From NCBI RefSeq assembly GCF_014633365.1, contig NC_068351.1, positions 21,627,366 to 21,691,365 of the forward strand: DNA of 64,000 nt. Reading direction: 5' to 3'. The notes under the pieces were generated by a model that saw nothing but the letters and a program-made list of their open reading frames with translations, did not search any database and was not told where the DNA came from. Below are positions 44,181 through 57,061 of this stretch, piece by piece (positions within the stretch are counted from its first letter, which is position 1; each line of letters begins with the position of its first letter). Made by a program: the position numbers and the translations under genes. This stretch comes from Diospyros lotus (taxonomy: Eukaryota > Streptophyta > Magnoliopsida > Ericales > Ebenaceae).

Positions 44181-46721
44181 TGTAATACCCAAGAAATTTG
44201 GATTATTTGAAAATAAGCGTTTTATTAGAAAAACTAAATTTTGGGGAAGATTGGCATCTAAATAGCCCAAAAAATTGACCGAATAAACTGTAGGGAGTGC
44301 CCTGGAGCCATGATTCCAAAGGAAAATGATATGACCGTGATAAGTATTTCGAGGCATGATTTTTATGGCATCGAAAGAAATGAGATCGTGAATAGTTTTT
44401 GGTACAGCTAAAATACAACTACCAATTAGGCTGTAATACCGAATTATAATAAACAAATTTTGGGAAGTCAATGAAAGCTTGAGGGGGCTTCAGTTTTTCA
44501 TAAAGAACAACCCTTTAGTGGTTTCAGGAAGAAACGAAAAGGTTTAGGGCCAAAACGAAGATTCAGACCTAAGTGCAGTTTTCTGAAATTGCCAGAGGGA
44601 GGTCAAAACAATAACTTATTGGAATCTTCAAGGGTCAAAATGATGTTTTAGGACTTGAGGGTCTTGAATGCAATAATCAAAAGTTAACAGGTTAAGTAAA
44701 AAGGGCCAAATTGAGAAAGGCCAAAACTAGAGGGCCAAAATGCAAGAAACTCAAAGATGGCAACAATGGGAAACCAACCAAGCCACGAGGGTCACCAAAA
44801 GCCATTGGGTTTACATGAGGGATGGTCGGGGAACAGTTTTGGTAAAGGGATGGGTCGACAACAGCCATCGTGGTGGCCGAAAATCGAGAAAAATTGACCG
44901 AAAGTTTGGTTGATTGGTCGTACGCTTGCAACTTGGTTTACTGGTTGGATGAGGGTGCTTCAAGGCTGATCTAGGGAAGGTAGGAACTCCTAAGAGGTCG
45001 GGTAAGGCGCCCAAGGGCATTTGGGTGCCCAATTTTGCCTATAAATAGGCATTAGAGAAAGCCAAAAATGGGAGATATGGTAGCTTCAAATCGACGTCGA
45101 TAATGAACAAATTGGCATCCCAAAATAAGGGGCTTTTGAAGCCCATGAGATGTAGATGCTATCTGGAGAGTTAGAGCCATTTTGGTGAAGGTTTGGTGGG
45201 GGTTTCGAAGCCTCGTCAGAAAAGGAGGCGGAGGGCCAAGACGAAGCTTTGGCCGCCCGGTTGAGTGTCTTCTGAATGCTCTTTCAGGCCAAGGAGGGTG
45301 CCATTCAGATCGACTAAGCAAGAGGAAGAAGCTGGTAGAGTCAGACCAGATCACTGGCACGGCCGTCGCCGAAGAAGACGACCGGCGCGTGCCGGTCACA
45401 CACTGCCTTCCATGCACCGCCAGTCGCCCTAGCGCGTATGGGCGTGAGTGGGTGCACGGGGCTTGGGAAAATTCTGAAAAAATATTGGAAAAATCTGGAA
45501 AATTATTTTATCAAGGTCCGTGCAAAAAGATTTGGGTTTGGGCTTCCCGACGTCTCGTTTTTGCACCAAGGAGCCTCGTTTTGCTTGAAAATGAAACATT
45601 CGAGTAAGTTCAGTATTTTTCCTTTGAAGTACATAGCATATGATGAATTGTTGTGAAATTAGATTTGAGAAAATAGTCTCGATAGTATTTATTGCGATTT
45701 TTAGAAGAAACAAATGGAAGAAAATGAAGGAAAAATGAAATAAATGGAATATGGAGATATTTAGTGATAAATTATCATTTTTATGGTTGAGATGATCGAG
45801 ATGATGTGATTGGTGTAACTTTTGAGAGTTGGCACGAGAATCGTGGTCGGGTACGCATATCGAGGTGATGCACGCTTTTCCAGGTGTCCTGGTCTTTAGG
45901 CAAAGGTGAGTGATTTTCTCACAAGAACTTATATTTATGATATGATTGTTATATATGCATGCTACTTATGAATGCAATATTCATTTTGTCATATTACATG
46001 GAAAGTCGTGATAATTGCATGGCATGATATTATTGTCACATTGATACTTATGCATGGGAATGGGATGTCACCCCCAGAGTGTAGCCGTAATTCCCCTAGG
46101 GTAATGATGGAATAACGTTAGGCTTATCTTGCAGAGGTTTAGGATTTACCTAGGATTCCATGCCAGGCTGGTGGGCCTGGGAAGTTACATTAAGGGAAAA
46201 TGTTGATCATGTTATTGCATCATGCATTTATATATATATATATATATGTTTTTGGACTCTCACTAGAAGTTTTATCTTCTAATGGGTTATGCCCCTGGAA
46301 CGTTCAACGCTCTAGTTGAGACTTGTAGTTTAGGCAAGGAGTAGGTTGAGATATGATGGCACGTGATGACATGACCGATGGATTAAGTAGGAGGTCCCAA
46401 AAATTTTGTCTATCCGAATACATTTTATCTTATGCTTTAATGAGTTGAGATATAGAAATGTATTTATGTATTTCAGTATTGAAGATATGATGTTAATATA
46501 TGGTACGAATTCTTATGATGTTATAAAATGAATTGACTATGTACCATATCAGGTTTTGATTATTGATTTCGCATATTGTGAATGATTTGCTTGGGGTTTT
46601 GTTTGGAATTCGATACTTAAGATTTAAGTTAAGTACCGAGAAAGAAAGAGAAAAATAATTTATGTATATTTTGGGCCCCAGCATAGTGACACGCTCGGTA
46701 AAAGAAAAGCGGGGTGTTACA
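44181..46721 (+). repeat. 5' LTR of the middle gypsy element
   Basis: The 2.54-kb partner of 58746-61243. It contains a TATA-like CCTATAAATAGGC near 45039, a GC-rich transcribed part, and a block TGTAGCCGTAATTCCCCTAG near 46080 shared in spirit with other LTRs here. Open frames inside, such as 45182-45607, are not genes. Confidence 0.92.
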
Positions 46722-47290
46722 ATTGGTATCAGAAAGGAATTGTTGAAGACATAGCAAATGTGCGAATCTTTGATGTGATTGAGAGAATCAAGTAATGGCA
46801 AATGTCCCAAAATAACAGGTCGAGTAAGGGAAGCTGCAGACCTAGATCGATTGAAGATCCGAGATTTTCAATTTTGGAGAATGAAACTCATGTATGGCTA
46901 GACGGTTAGTCTGGATAGCCTGGTAGGCAAATTGGGAGATGTATAGCTAGACAATCATTAAAATGATGTCAACAAGTTATGAAAATAAAGGAGCCTACTG
47001 ATATGAGGTACAGGTACTTGCGGTCAGTGAAAAATCGTAAGAAAGATGGAAAATACCAGGATATAGTCTCGAAAGAATTAATGGGATTATTTCTTAGTGA
47101 TGAAATTGCCAATGATAGCTTGAGGTTATGGGATGCTTAGCTATGTGTGACTTGATTAAGGATGTGAATTATCAGGTGATAATTAAGAGCCGATGTTTTT
47201 TATCTCGATTTGATGAATTATTAAAACAACTGCAAGAGGCTGAGACATTTTATGATCAATATGCAATCGAGGGTAAAACAAGGGAATGAA
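46722..47290 (+). other. Leader and possible gag remnant of the middle gypsy
   Basis: It follows the tRNA-Met-like primer site. An ATG at 46796 opens a short frame soon stopped. I cannot find a clear gag core, so the region is either heavily decayed or replaced. Confidence 0.45.
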
Positions 47291-47411
47291 ACGTTAAAAG
47301 TGTTAAAAACATAATATTCATTCCATATGTTCAAACAGTTACAGCAGATCAATCCATACAATTATTCAAAGGAAAAGGGGCAAACCATAAAACTGATAAC
47401 GTGGTTGATGC

Positions 47412-47518
47412 TCAAGGACGACGATGGTTGTCAAACACGATAGGTCTCAGCTCATCGATGTCATCAGGGAGTGGCATCTGGCTACTACTAGTTTTGTCAG
47501 GGTAAGGTGGAAGAGTAG
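47412..47518 (-). pseudogene. LBD pseudogene, C-terminal part
   Basis: The minus strand reads LPPYPDKTSSSQMPLPDDID and ELRPIVFDNHRRP then TGA. It is the direct in-frame continuation of the LOB-domain sequence ending at 56636, once the nested element and one AGTAG copy are removed (525 nt in total, an exact multiple of three). Acidic and proline-rich tails of this kind follow the LOB domain in LBD transcription factors. Confidence 0.8.
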
Positions 47519-49945
47519 TGTAACACCCCGTCTTGCCAGGCGTGTCACTATAAGGGTATTCTCGGGATATTTTTTTTTTCTTTAAATTCAACATGCGCGG
47601 TATTTCAAGAACAATCTTCACATGCAGAAACAAAACCCCGCGAACCCCAGTCTTGCCCGTTTAACTATCAAGATCAATAATCTTAAACTAAACGAGTCTT
47701 AATACAACGCAGCGGATACACTAATACCAAAACACCATAGTTCTTACATTGTATTTCCATAGCAAAATACGTAATACAGATCAAATGATAAAATTGCTAT
47801 ATATAACTGTTCATTTACAACCTGAAATGCATATTAAATCCTCCAAACGTTACAACGACTTAACAAACTAAGCACCATTGGCCCTCAACCGACCACATCC
47901 TTGCCCTTGCAGCAGTTCCTGGCTGGAACATTAAACGTTCCAGGGGCATAGCCCAAGTTAGATGATAAACATCTAAGTGACGGCATAAAACAGTTCATAC
48001 AATGCATGAGAGACATACGAGCATGGCATACTCAGACAAACGTAAATATGCAAGACACTTCTAACTCGAGATATCACCTTGACATATTTAATCCCTCGAA
48101 TGCCCCACTGTGGCACACGTTCACCTGGTCCAACGTTAATCCCTCGAGTGCACCGTCGTGACACCCGTTCACCTGGTTTAACATTATTCCCTTGAGTGCC
48201 CCAGTGTGACACCCGTTCACCTAGATCAACATTGTCCCAATCTCAAGTAGACCCCATCCTGCCCCATACGAACCCAACGATGCAATTAAACTTGACCTCA
48301 AATGATATGAAAATTTACACGCCATGCACCAACATTTTAAAATAAAACAGTTAATGCAATGTAGCAAATATCGACACAATGATCATAAGTAAAAGCCTTG
48401 TAAAACAATCTATGTCTAGGAGGGTATAACCGCTCACTAGAACCCATCACAAGCACCCAAAAACACTTCCAAGACAAGGAAAAGCTGGAATCAAACCACT
48501 CACCTCGAACGTATTCGAATTCGCCTCGATCCTCGTGCAACGCCTTGATTTGCGTGACAAATCCCAAATATTTGAACTTACATGCAACCTCGAGCCACAA
48601 CACTTCCTAAACACCATATTTAATTAAGGAAGTGTTAAAATCCATTTTCTTCAATTTTTCATATTTTTCTCTATTTTTCTCCCATTTTTCACCTCGATAA
48701 TTCAAAAATAATTATTTCCTTAGCTATTTTCCAAAATATTTCAACACAATAATTCCTAAAATAAATTAACAAAAATACGGGAAGAAAAATACCAAAATGC
48801 CCCTATCACACTCGCCCTCACGTGCCTGGCGCGTGTCTGCGCGTGGAAGCTGGCGCGTGCAGCCACGCGCGTCGTCTTCTTCCTCAAGACCAGTCACCGG
48901 CGGTTGCTCCGATGGCTGCAAAACCGGTACCCCCTTGAAGCTCTTGAAGAATCGATCCCAATGGCACCAAAATCAGGCCGAAAACTCGCCGGAAAAAGCC
49001 CGAAAATGGCAGTTGCAGGCGGCTCGTGGCGGTCCGCCACCAACCCTCGGCCGAGCTTCAATCAGCCTCTATACTTGACGAAAATGCTTCTAAAGCCTCC
49101 CAAAATCTTCCTTGATGCCTCGCGACCAAAAGCCCCTTATTCACTCTCCCGAAACCATTCAAAAACTCGATCGATTTGAAGCTCAAAAATCAAAACCCGC
49201 GGCCTCATTTTATACTCGAAATCCGGCCAATCACCGGCCACAACTTGGCCTACAAGCAACCCACCGCCGTATACGACCTCCCCCAGCTCCTCCCCGGCCG
49301 TCCCATCGCCGGATTCGGCCGCCACGTGCGAAGATTTGCGACGGCCGTTTTGCTGCGTTCTCACTATGCCATTTTCCATTTTTTTGCATTTTGACCCCTG
49401 TTTTTTTCAAATGACAATTCTGCCCTTTTTACAACTCCCCTGATAAATCCAAATATACCTCTAAGTCCCACAAGTTTAGTACATCTCATTTGACCCTCAA
49501 GACTCCTGAAAGATTACCGTTTTGACCTCCCTCGGGCAAAATTAGAAAACTGCACTTAGGCCCGATTGGTCAAATTGACCTTAAATCCATTTGATTCAAC
49601 CCGAAATCGCTTAAGGGTTGTTCTACACATTAAATACTAGTCCTTGACGCGCTCCGTTGATCTTCTGGACGTTTCCTACGTCGATTCGATTTTCTCAACC
49701 CGGTCGACAGCTGTACCGAAAACTGTTCCCGATCCCACTTCTTTCATCACTAAAAATCATAATTCGAATCACTTGTCGATATTGTACAATTTTCTTTAGC
49801 TATCTAAGGTTCAGGTTACTTCCTCCGACTGATTTAATCATCTAAGACTGCGTTAGTGTCTCATATAGCCTTATTCTTTCGATAATTCCAGTTATACCCT
49901 TCATTAAATATCATTTATTCTCTTAATAATTTCCCGGGTATTACA
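47519..49945 (-). repeat. 3' LTR of the innermost element
   Basis: Partner of 54218-56630. It has an extra stretch near 48835-48852 (CGTGTCTGCGCGTGGAAG) absent from the other copy. It contains three tandem units of about 48 bp (48088-48237), each with CCCTCGAGTGC and CCCGTTCACCTGG-like segments. Confidence 0.93.
48088..48237. repeat. Three 48-bp tandem repeats in the LTR
   Basis: Units begin near 48091, 48139 and 48186 with ATCCCTCGA-like sequence and include CACCCGTTCACCTGG. The same triplet is in the other LTR (54784-54934). Since 48 is a multiple of three, the minus strand shows a 16-residue periodic open frame with GERV repeats, probably without meaning. Confidence 0.88.
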
Positions 49946-52900
49946 TTCTCCCCCTCTTTAATAAATTTCGTCCTCGAAATTTGGTCTGTGACAATTGTAT
50001 CACCACCGGTGTTAATGACTCCCAAGTGTAATGCCCTATATACCATTTCTAGTTCCTAGTAATTATTCATAACTTTTATTTTCATAGGGTTGGGTTTACC
50101 AGACTCATTTCTGATCTTCCAGAATATCCCGTTGTAGTTCCATGTCGGCGGCTACTCAATTCCCAAAATGATTTATAAAACCCAGTACCATTCCCAATCG
50201 TGTTCCCAAAATATATTTTATCTGGCTCCTAAATCTCCCAACCCAATGATCACACCAAGGTTGAACTAACTCGGCGGCCATGATGGCACATAAATTGATA
50301 ACATTGAACTTATTCAGCGTATTTTTCTCTCAATTATCTCGATCGCATATTATCTTTAGGGGTAATTTCTCAGCCTCTTACGGCTGGTCATGCAAATTAT
50401 CCATTTAAGTCTCTCAATTAGGGGTAATTTCTCTTACAACAGCCTAACATCCTAACATGTTACTATTTCTCTTCCAAACACTATCCATCAATCAGATCAA
50501 TTTATCTCAGCTCAGAACTCCGGTGTCGTTTCAATTTTTCGACAATCTTCCATAATTATACACGTCCTTTATTTGTGGCTCCTCAACTTAACACCGCTAA
50601 GTGTTCCATTTCAATCCAACGGTGCTTCCCATATTTCTCCATATGAGAATAATCTCTCTATTGAGTCAAACAAGATTCCTGTTATCCCCAATTCTAGGAG
50701 TAGACCTAATCTCGTCCTTCTTAGGCGATCTAGTTTTCACACAACTCTTTAAGAGAAACCTTTCTGGTTAGCTTTTGATTCTCACTGGGTCTTTAGCAAT
50801 ACCTAACATAATTATAATAGCTTAACCTACTGTCTTGCATCTCAAATAAATTTTCGTAGTGGAACTAAAAACTCTCGTCTTTCATTATAACAACTTATTC
50901 ATATGTTTTCTCAAATCACAGCATGTCTCTCGAGAAAAACACTTTCAATTACCCATCAACACATAACTTACCATATCCCTATGTTGATTTTGTCTCTTTC
51001 AATCCATCAACTCATGTTCTCAAGGGTACCTAAGTATACTAAACTAAGAGCCAAGTCGATAACAATAATTAAATTCCTCCCAAAACTATATCTAGAAAAC
51101 AATCGTCCCACCTCTTGCTTAATCAGGAAACATATATATATATATATTTTTTTTCCTAAGAAATTTCACGGCACATGTTTATTCCAAGGATTACTCCATT
51201 CCTAGTTAGGAGCTACCTCGACCTAGGAGCAATATTACTTTTTCACCACAACTCCTGAATTTCCCGAGTGTATTCATCACTTCTTAGTAACCTTACTTTA
51301 CGAATTTCTGTCATGAACGTAATTATCCTAGAAGAATTCTTTACAAATCTCTGTTAACAGCTTGCCAAACATTGTTTCGTCACTCGAGATTACTTTCCTT
51401 CTTTCGATTCTTTTTTTTTTATTATTATTGACTACCATAATCCATATAGCAATTAACCTGCTTAGGTCATCTTCCAATCCTTCAACCTTTCCATAATGAT
51501 TTAGGGATCCTGCCACGATGCTCTGGTCCCTTGGAACTTAGACTCTAAACCATACATAACATCCTCAGTGTCGCCCAAACTTTGGCACCTGACCGTCTCC
51601 ACAGTTCACTGTGTTGCTCCGACTCGTAGGTATCACACCCTAAACCGCGAGCCAACCACCAGTCCTCTGCCTTGGTCCCTAGGCTCAGACCCATTGTTAC
51701 AGACCAACACCAATGGTGTTATCATTATGCTAGAATTCCTCATTCCATCTCTGAGAGCTACAGTGGTTCTATTGGTACTAATCCAATTCCCTGATCTTTT
51801 GGATTCCTAATGTTCTTTTCTAGAGTAACACTCAATCGTATCGAGCACCCTTATCCTAACCATTCCTAAGACTTCGGATTCCTTTCTCACAATTTAATCT
51901 CTTTTACTTTCCAAATTTGTTACGCATGTGACGGAACCTTGTGCTCCTGTTGCTGCTCTTGCAGACATTCATAATTTATCAAACACTCCAACATCAATTG
52001 TATTTCCAATTTATTATTTTCTAAACTTATACTAGATCGTTCAACCATACTCTCATCACTGCCGTATGCTTAATCTATCACAAGATTGGCTTAGAAATTT
52101 CATTCTCCTTATATGTTTATTCCACGATTGACTTTCAACTACCACTCACTATATAGGTCATTATGTCAATCATTCCTATTTCTTTGAATCTATTCGGACC
52201 AACTTCAATTTTGCTAAGACCTAATCAAATCCCAAGATATCTTTACGACCTTAATCAAGCTTTAGCAAGCCTATCTCATTGCTTGGTGCCTTAAAACTCA
52301 TGCAAAGACTTATATGACTACCCCTCGATCCTTGACAATCATTGTTATGCTAACTATCTTCTTTTGTATTTGAATCTTCTTAAATCGACTAGGGTCATTT
52401 CAAGATTAAAATAGCATCATCTTCATAAGTTAAAATATCTTTTTATCTCCAAGTGTATACAGTACGCATAAATTTAACATCAAATCAAACTCAAAATTCT
52501 CTTATCAAAATTTTTCTAGTCTCCAAGATTCGTCCTAAATTACCGATCTTTATTTTATCAGTGATCCTTATATCGTTTGCAAACCCCATATATTCACATA
52601 AGGTTTTATTCTGCAAATTCCCTATAAGTCAAAGATTCTTTCAACTTCCAAGGAAAAATTCTAGTCCTCGAAGCATGCAAAACTTTACGTTTTACATCCT
52701 AATAACTTTCGGTCGTAACTTGATCCTAACTATAGCTGATTTACAATCAATCCCTCTTTGTCTCGTAGTCACTATTTGAAATTCCAAAATCCTAAATCAT
52801 CAAAATTTCACTCAAAAGGAAAATTCCCACTATAACCTAGAGCATTTTATTCAAGCCAATTACTACCGAGAAAAACTTCTAAACACTTCAAACAAGAATT

Positions 52901-54217
52901 CGATCCTCAATTAGTTCCGATTTATTTTCCTCGTCTGATCTTAAACTAATATCCTCGATATAGTTTCTTTTTTTTTTTTTCTATCATCTCCCAAAACTTC
53001 CATAAAACTTAAATCTACGCCTTAACTCTCTTTGTCTTTGAATAACATATGAAACCATACGACTCGTCCCTATGAGTTGTTTTCTTAAGGTATTATTTCC
53101 TTATTTCCACTGTCATCAATTCCGGTTTCTCTATCTCAATATCCCCATCAACAATTTCGGATTCCTAAAATCCTCAAATTCTATTTTCAAAAGCTTTTAT
53201 CGAATCATCCTAGGTTTCTTATCGGATCGTTCCTTAGGATTCTTGATCTATACCAAGTCATTCTTTCCTTTGAATCCTTATACCATTCGATCAAAACCTG
53301 ACTTACAATTAGGTTATGTTATATCAAACTAATCGTCCGCAACTTGTTTCTTCTTAATAACCACCAGTTATCCCAACATTTAGTGAGATTGATTTTAACT
53401 AATGATCTCCAACCTACGGTTTCCAAATCTTACGAATCCTCAGTTATGGTTTATCGAACCAATCTTACATTCGACCCATATTGTTGGATGCTAACTCCCA
53501 ATCCAACGTTTCATCACTCAGCAAAATCTAGTATTCTCCAATTAATAATTTCAAAGACTTCAACCGACAAACCCCCCAAATCTCCAAGCAGGGATTTTGT
53601 TTTTATGAACTACCAGTTCCTTTCCCCTAAGTCTCTAGTTAGGATTTTCACTAGTTAGCCCTAACTGAATCCGTTCTTCTTGAGTCCTCAATTCGGATAT
53701 CTAACTTAATCTTAAGATCTTCAAGTCGTTCTTCTTTCCCACGCCCTTGACAGGTTCTCCTAACAGTCTCCGTTGTTTCACTTATCTTTGTCAGGGCATG
53801 ACATCACCATTATTTAACATGTCCCAAACGGGAGGGTACTAAGACGATTCACTAAGATTCTTCCGAAAGAGATTTTATACTATACTTCAAGTTGTACCGG
53901 AATTACCAAAGTATTTATTCCTCAAAGGTTTTGGATCATATATCTCTTTCATTTCGACGACCTTCTTCACTAGCTTCCTAATTTCCAAAAGATGTGAATA
54001 GAACTTGTTCGTCTCCCCTTGACGCTGAAAGTATATTCAAATTGAAAACCTCAAATTTCACCTTTCTAGAGTCTCCATACCATTTTTTACTATGTTCCGA
54101 ATGTCTCCTAGAATCCATAATCCCGTTCTAAGTTCTCATTCAATAGTTCTAATCATGCTAAGTTCAACAACCTAGCCAAATAGTCCTAGGGTTTTAACCT
54201 AGGGCTCTGATACCAAT
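49946..54217 (-). other. Interior of the innermost element: no coding capacity seen
   Basis: The + strand is pyrimidine-rich and the minus strand purine-rich. Frames at 50903, 52453, 53072 and 53344 are on the opposite strand from the element and lack motifs. The only non-background signals are the polypurine tract with upstream AAATTTCGAGGACGAAATTT (49958-49980, complement) and the primer site. Confidence 0.75.
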
Positions 54218-56630
54218 TGTAACACCCCGTCTTGCCAGGCGTGTCACTATAAGGGTATTCTCGGGATATTTTTTTTTCTTTAAATTCAACACGCGCGGTA
54301 TTTCAAGAACAATCTTCACATGCAGAAACAAAACCCCGCGAACCCCAGTCTTGCCCGTTTAACTATCAAGATCAATAATCTTAAACTAAACGAGTCTTAA
54401 TACAATGCAGCGGATACACTAATACCAAAACACCATAGTTCTTACATTGTATTTCCATAGCAAAATACGTAATACAGATCAAATGATAAAATTGCTATAT
54501 AGAACTGTTCATTTACAACCTGAAATGCATATTAAATCCTCCAAACGTTACAACGACTTAACAAACTAAGCACCATTGGCCCTCAATCGACCACATCCTT
54601 GCCCTCGCAGCAGTTCCTGGCTGGAACATTAAACGTTCCAGGGGCATAGCCCAAGTTAGATGATAAACATCTAAGTGACGGCATAAAACAGTTCATACAA
54701 TGCATGAGAGACATACGAGCATGGCATACTCAGACAAACGTAAATATGCAAGACACGTCTAACTCGAGATATCACCTTGACATATTTAATCCCTCGAATG
54801 CCCCACTGTGGCACACGTTCACCTGGTCCAACGTTAATCCCTCGAGTGCACCGTCGTGACACCCGTTCACCTGGTTTAACATTATTCCCTCGAGTGCCCC
54901 AGTGTGACACCCGTTCACCTGGATCAACATTGTCCCAATCTCAAGTAGACCCCATCCCGCCCCATACGGACCCAACGATGCAATTAAACTTGACCCCAAA
55001 TGATATGAAAATTTACACGCCATGCACCAACATTTTAAAATAAAACAGTTAATGCAATGTAGCAAATATCAACACAATGATCATAAGTAAAAGCCTTGTA
55101 AAACAATCTATGTCTAGGAGGGTATAACCGCTCACTAGAACCCATCACAAGCACCCAAAAAAACTTCCAAGACAAGGAAAAGCTGGAATCAAACCACTCA
55201 CCTCGAACGTATTCGAATTCGCCTCGATCCTCGTGCAATGCCTTGATTTGCGTGACAAATCCCAAATATTTGAACTTATATGCAACCTCGAGCCACAACA
55301 CTTCCTAAACACCATATTTAATTAAGGAAGTGTTAAAATCCATTTTCCTCAATTTTTCATATTTTTCTCTATTTTTCTCCCATTTTTCACCTTGATAATT
55401 CAAAAATAATTATTTCCTTAGCTATTTTCCAAAATATTTCAACACAATAATTCCTAAAATAAATTAACAAAAATACTGGAAGAAAAATACCAAAATGCCC
55501 CTATCACACGCGCCCTCACGCGCCTGGCGCGTGCAGCCACGCGCGTCGTCTTCTTCCTCAAGACCGGTCACCGGCGGTTGCTCCGATGGCTGCAAAACCG
55601 GTACCCCCTTGAAGCTCTTGAAGAATCAATCCCAATGGCACCAAAATCAGGCCGAAAACTCGCCGGAAAAAGCCCGAAAATGGCAGTTGCAGGTGGCTCA
55701 TGGCGGTCCGCCACCAACCCTCGGCCGAGCTTCAATCGGCCTCTACACTTGACGAAAATGCTTCTAAAGCCTCCCAAAATCTTCCTTGATGCCTCGCGAC
55801 CAAAAGCCCCTTATTCACTCTCCCGAAACCATTCAAAAACTCGATCGATTTGAAGCTCAAAAATCAAAACCCGCGGCCTCCTTTTATACTCGAAATCCGG
55901 CCAAAATCCGGCCAATCACCGGCCACAACTTGGCCTACAAGCAACCCACCGCCGTATACGACCTCCCCCAGCTCCTCCCCGGCCGTCCCATCGCCGGATT
56001 CGGCCTCCACGTGCGAAGATTTGCGGCGGCCGTTTTGCTGCGTTCTCACTATGCCATTTTCCATTTTTTTGCATTTTGACCCCTGTTTTCTTCAAATGAT
56101 AATTCTGCCCTTTTTACAACTCCCCTGATAAATCCAAATATACCTCTAAGTCCCACAAGTTTAGTACATCTCATTTGACCCTCAAGACTCCTGAAAGATT
56201 ATCGTTTTGACCTCCCTCGGGCAAAATTAGAAAACTGCACTTAGGCCCGATTAGTCAAATTGACCTTAAATCCATTTGATTCAACCCGAAATCGCTTAAG
56301 GGTTGTTCTACACATTAAATACTAGTCCTTAACGCGCTCCGTTGATCTTCTGGACGTTTCCTACGTCGATTCGATTTTCTCAGCCCGGTCGACAGCTGTA
56401 CCAAAAACTGTTCCCGATCCCACTTCTTTCATCACTAAAAATCATAATTCGAATCACTTGTCGATACTGTACAATTTTCTTTATCTATCTAAGGTCCGGG
56501 TTACTTCCTCCGACTGATTTAATCATCTAAGACTGCGTTAGTGTGTCATATAGCCTTATTCTTTCGATAATTCCAGTTATACCCTTCATTAAATATCATT
56601 TATTCTCTTAATAATTTCCCGGGTATTACA
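54218..56630 (-). repeat. 5' LTR of the innermost element
   Basis: Near-identical to 47519-49945. It has an extra AATCCGGCCAA-type 10-bp duplication near 55900. It is preceded by the primer-site complement and followed by target duplication AGTAG. Confidence 0.93.
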
Positions 56631-56635
56631 AGTAG

Positions 56636-57061
56636 CCTCCGAGAAACTAGGATAAGGGAGGTCTTCTGGGATGATGGGGAGATCGGAATTCCAGCTTGGG
56701 TATTGATTAGGTTGAGGAACATGTTGGGGATGTGAAGAATAATATGCTAATAGTAAATCCTGGAAATGAGCTCGATACGCTTGTAGATCACTAACCTGCT
56801 GTTGAAGGGCGAGAATGTGGGATACACAACCATAGACAGAATCCTGAAGTCGGGCTTGAGCTTCAAAGAGGAGTGTATCGGAAGCCCAAAATCGGTCACT
56901 AACCAGAAACGGAGCTAGGAGGCTGACGACATTTCTGATAGTAAAAATATCACGGATGAAGACAAAACTATTAATACCATCCTTACAACGGAACTAAGGA
57001 GCAAAAAGGCACTGTGGATTTCATCCTCTATTTAAGACTACGCAGACACCGCATCGAGACC
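56636..57061 (-). pseudogene. LBD (LOB-domain) pseudogene, N-terminal part
   Basis: The minus strand from 57053 reads CGVC-VVLNRG-stop-NPQC, which fits the LOB CX2CX6CX3C block with the third Cys turned to TGA (57021-57023). It continues LFAP-stop-F (TAG at 56994-56996 where Tyr is usual), IFTIRNVVSLL in the GAS-block position, LLFEAQARLQDSVYGCVSHI and LALQQQVSDLQAYRAH (coiled coil of class I LBDs). It continues through PSWNSDLPIIPEDLPYPSF into 47518. LBDs are plant DNA-binding regulators of organ boundaries and lateral roots. The usually invariant Pro of DPVYG is Ser. No intron interrupts the domain, suggesting a retrocopy. It lies antisense inside a gypsy element. Confidence 0.87.

Larger units (their letters stand above)
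47519..56630 (-). mobile_element. Non-coding LTR retrotransposon (LARD-like), innermost insertion
   Basis: LTRs 47519-49945 and 54218-56630 (TGTAACACCCC...GGGTATTACA) have target duplication AGTAG at 47514-47518 and 56631-56635. The minus-strand primer site ATTGGTATCAGAGCCC (complement at 54202-54217) and polypurine tract (complement of TTCTCCCCCTCTTTAA at 49946-49961) set the orientation. The 4.27-kb interior has no frame above about 108 codons and no gag or pol motif on either strand. It should therefore depend on enzymes from other elements. LTRs are nearly identical by eye, so it is the youngest layer. Confidence 0.92.

Noticed and set aside
45182..45607. Open frames of about 140 codons in the LTRs (also near 59897)
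   Set aside because: They lie in the GC-rich transcribed part of a gypsy LTR and differ between the two LTR copies by frameshifts, so they are not under protein constraint.
46724..46733. tRNA gene signals (TGGTATCAGA and similar at several places)
   Set aside because: They are short primer-binding complements beside LTRs; no cloverleaf can be formed around them.
47973..48212. Periodic GERV-containing frame that looked like a repeat protein
   Set aside because: Explained by the 48-bp tandem repeat in an LTR read in antisense.
48088..48237. CRISPR-like direct repeats
   Set aside because: Plant nuclear LTR; units are contiguous with no spacers, no cas genes.
48797..49414. Overlapping Pro/Ser/Arg-rich frames repeated at 55495-56128
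   Set aside because: They are in the two LTRs of one element; the repeated openness comes from LTR identity, not from gene duplication.
49946..54217. Possible genes inside the innermost element (frames up to 108 codons)
   Set aside because: All are on the strand opposite to the element, lack domains, and have composition set by pyrimidine bias.
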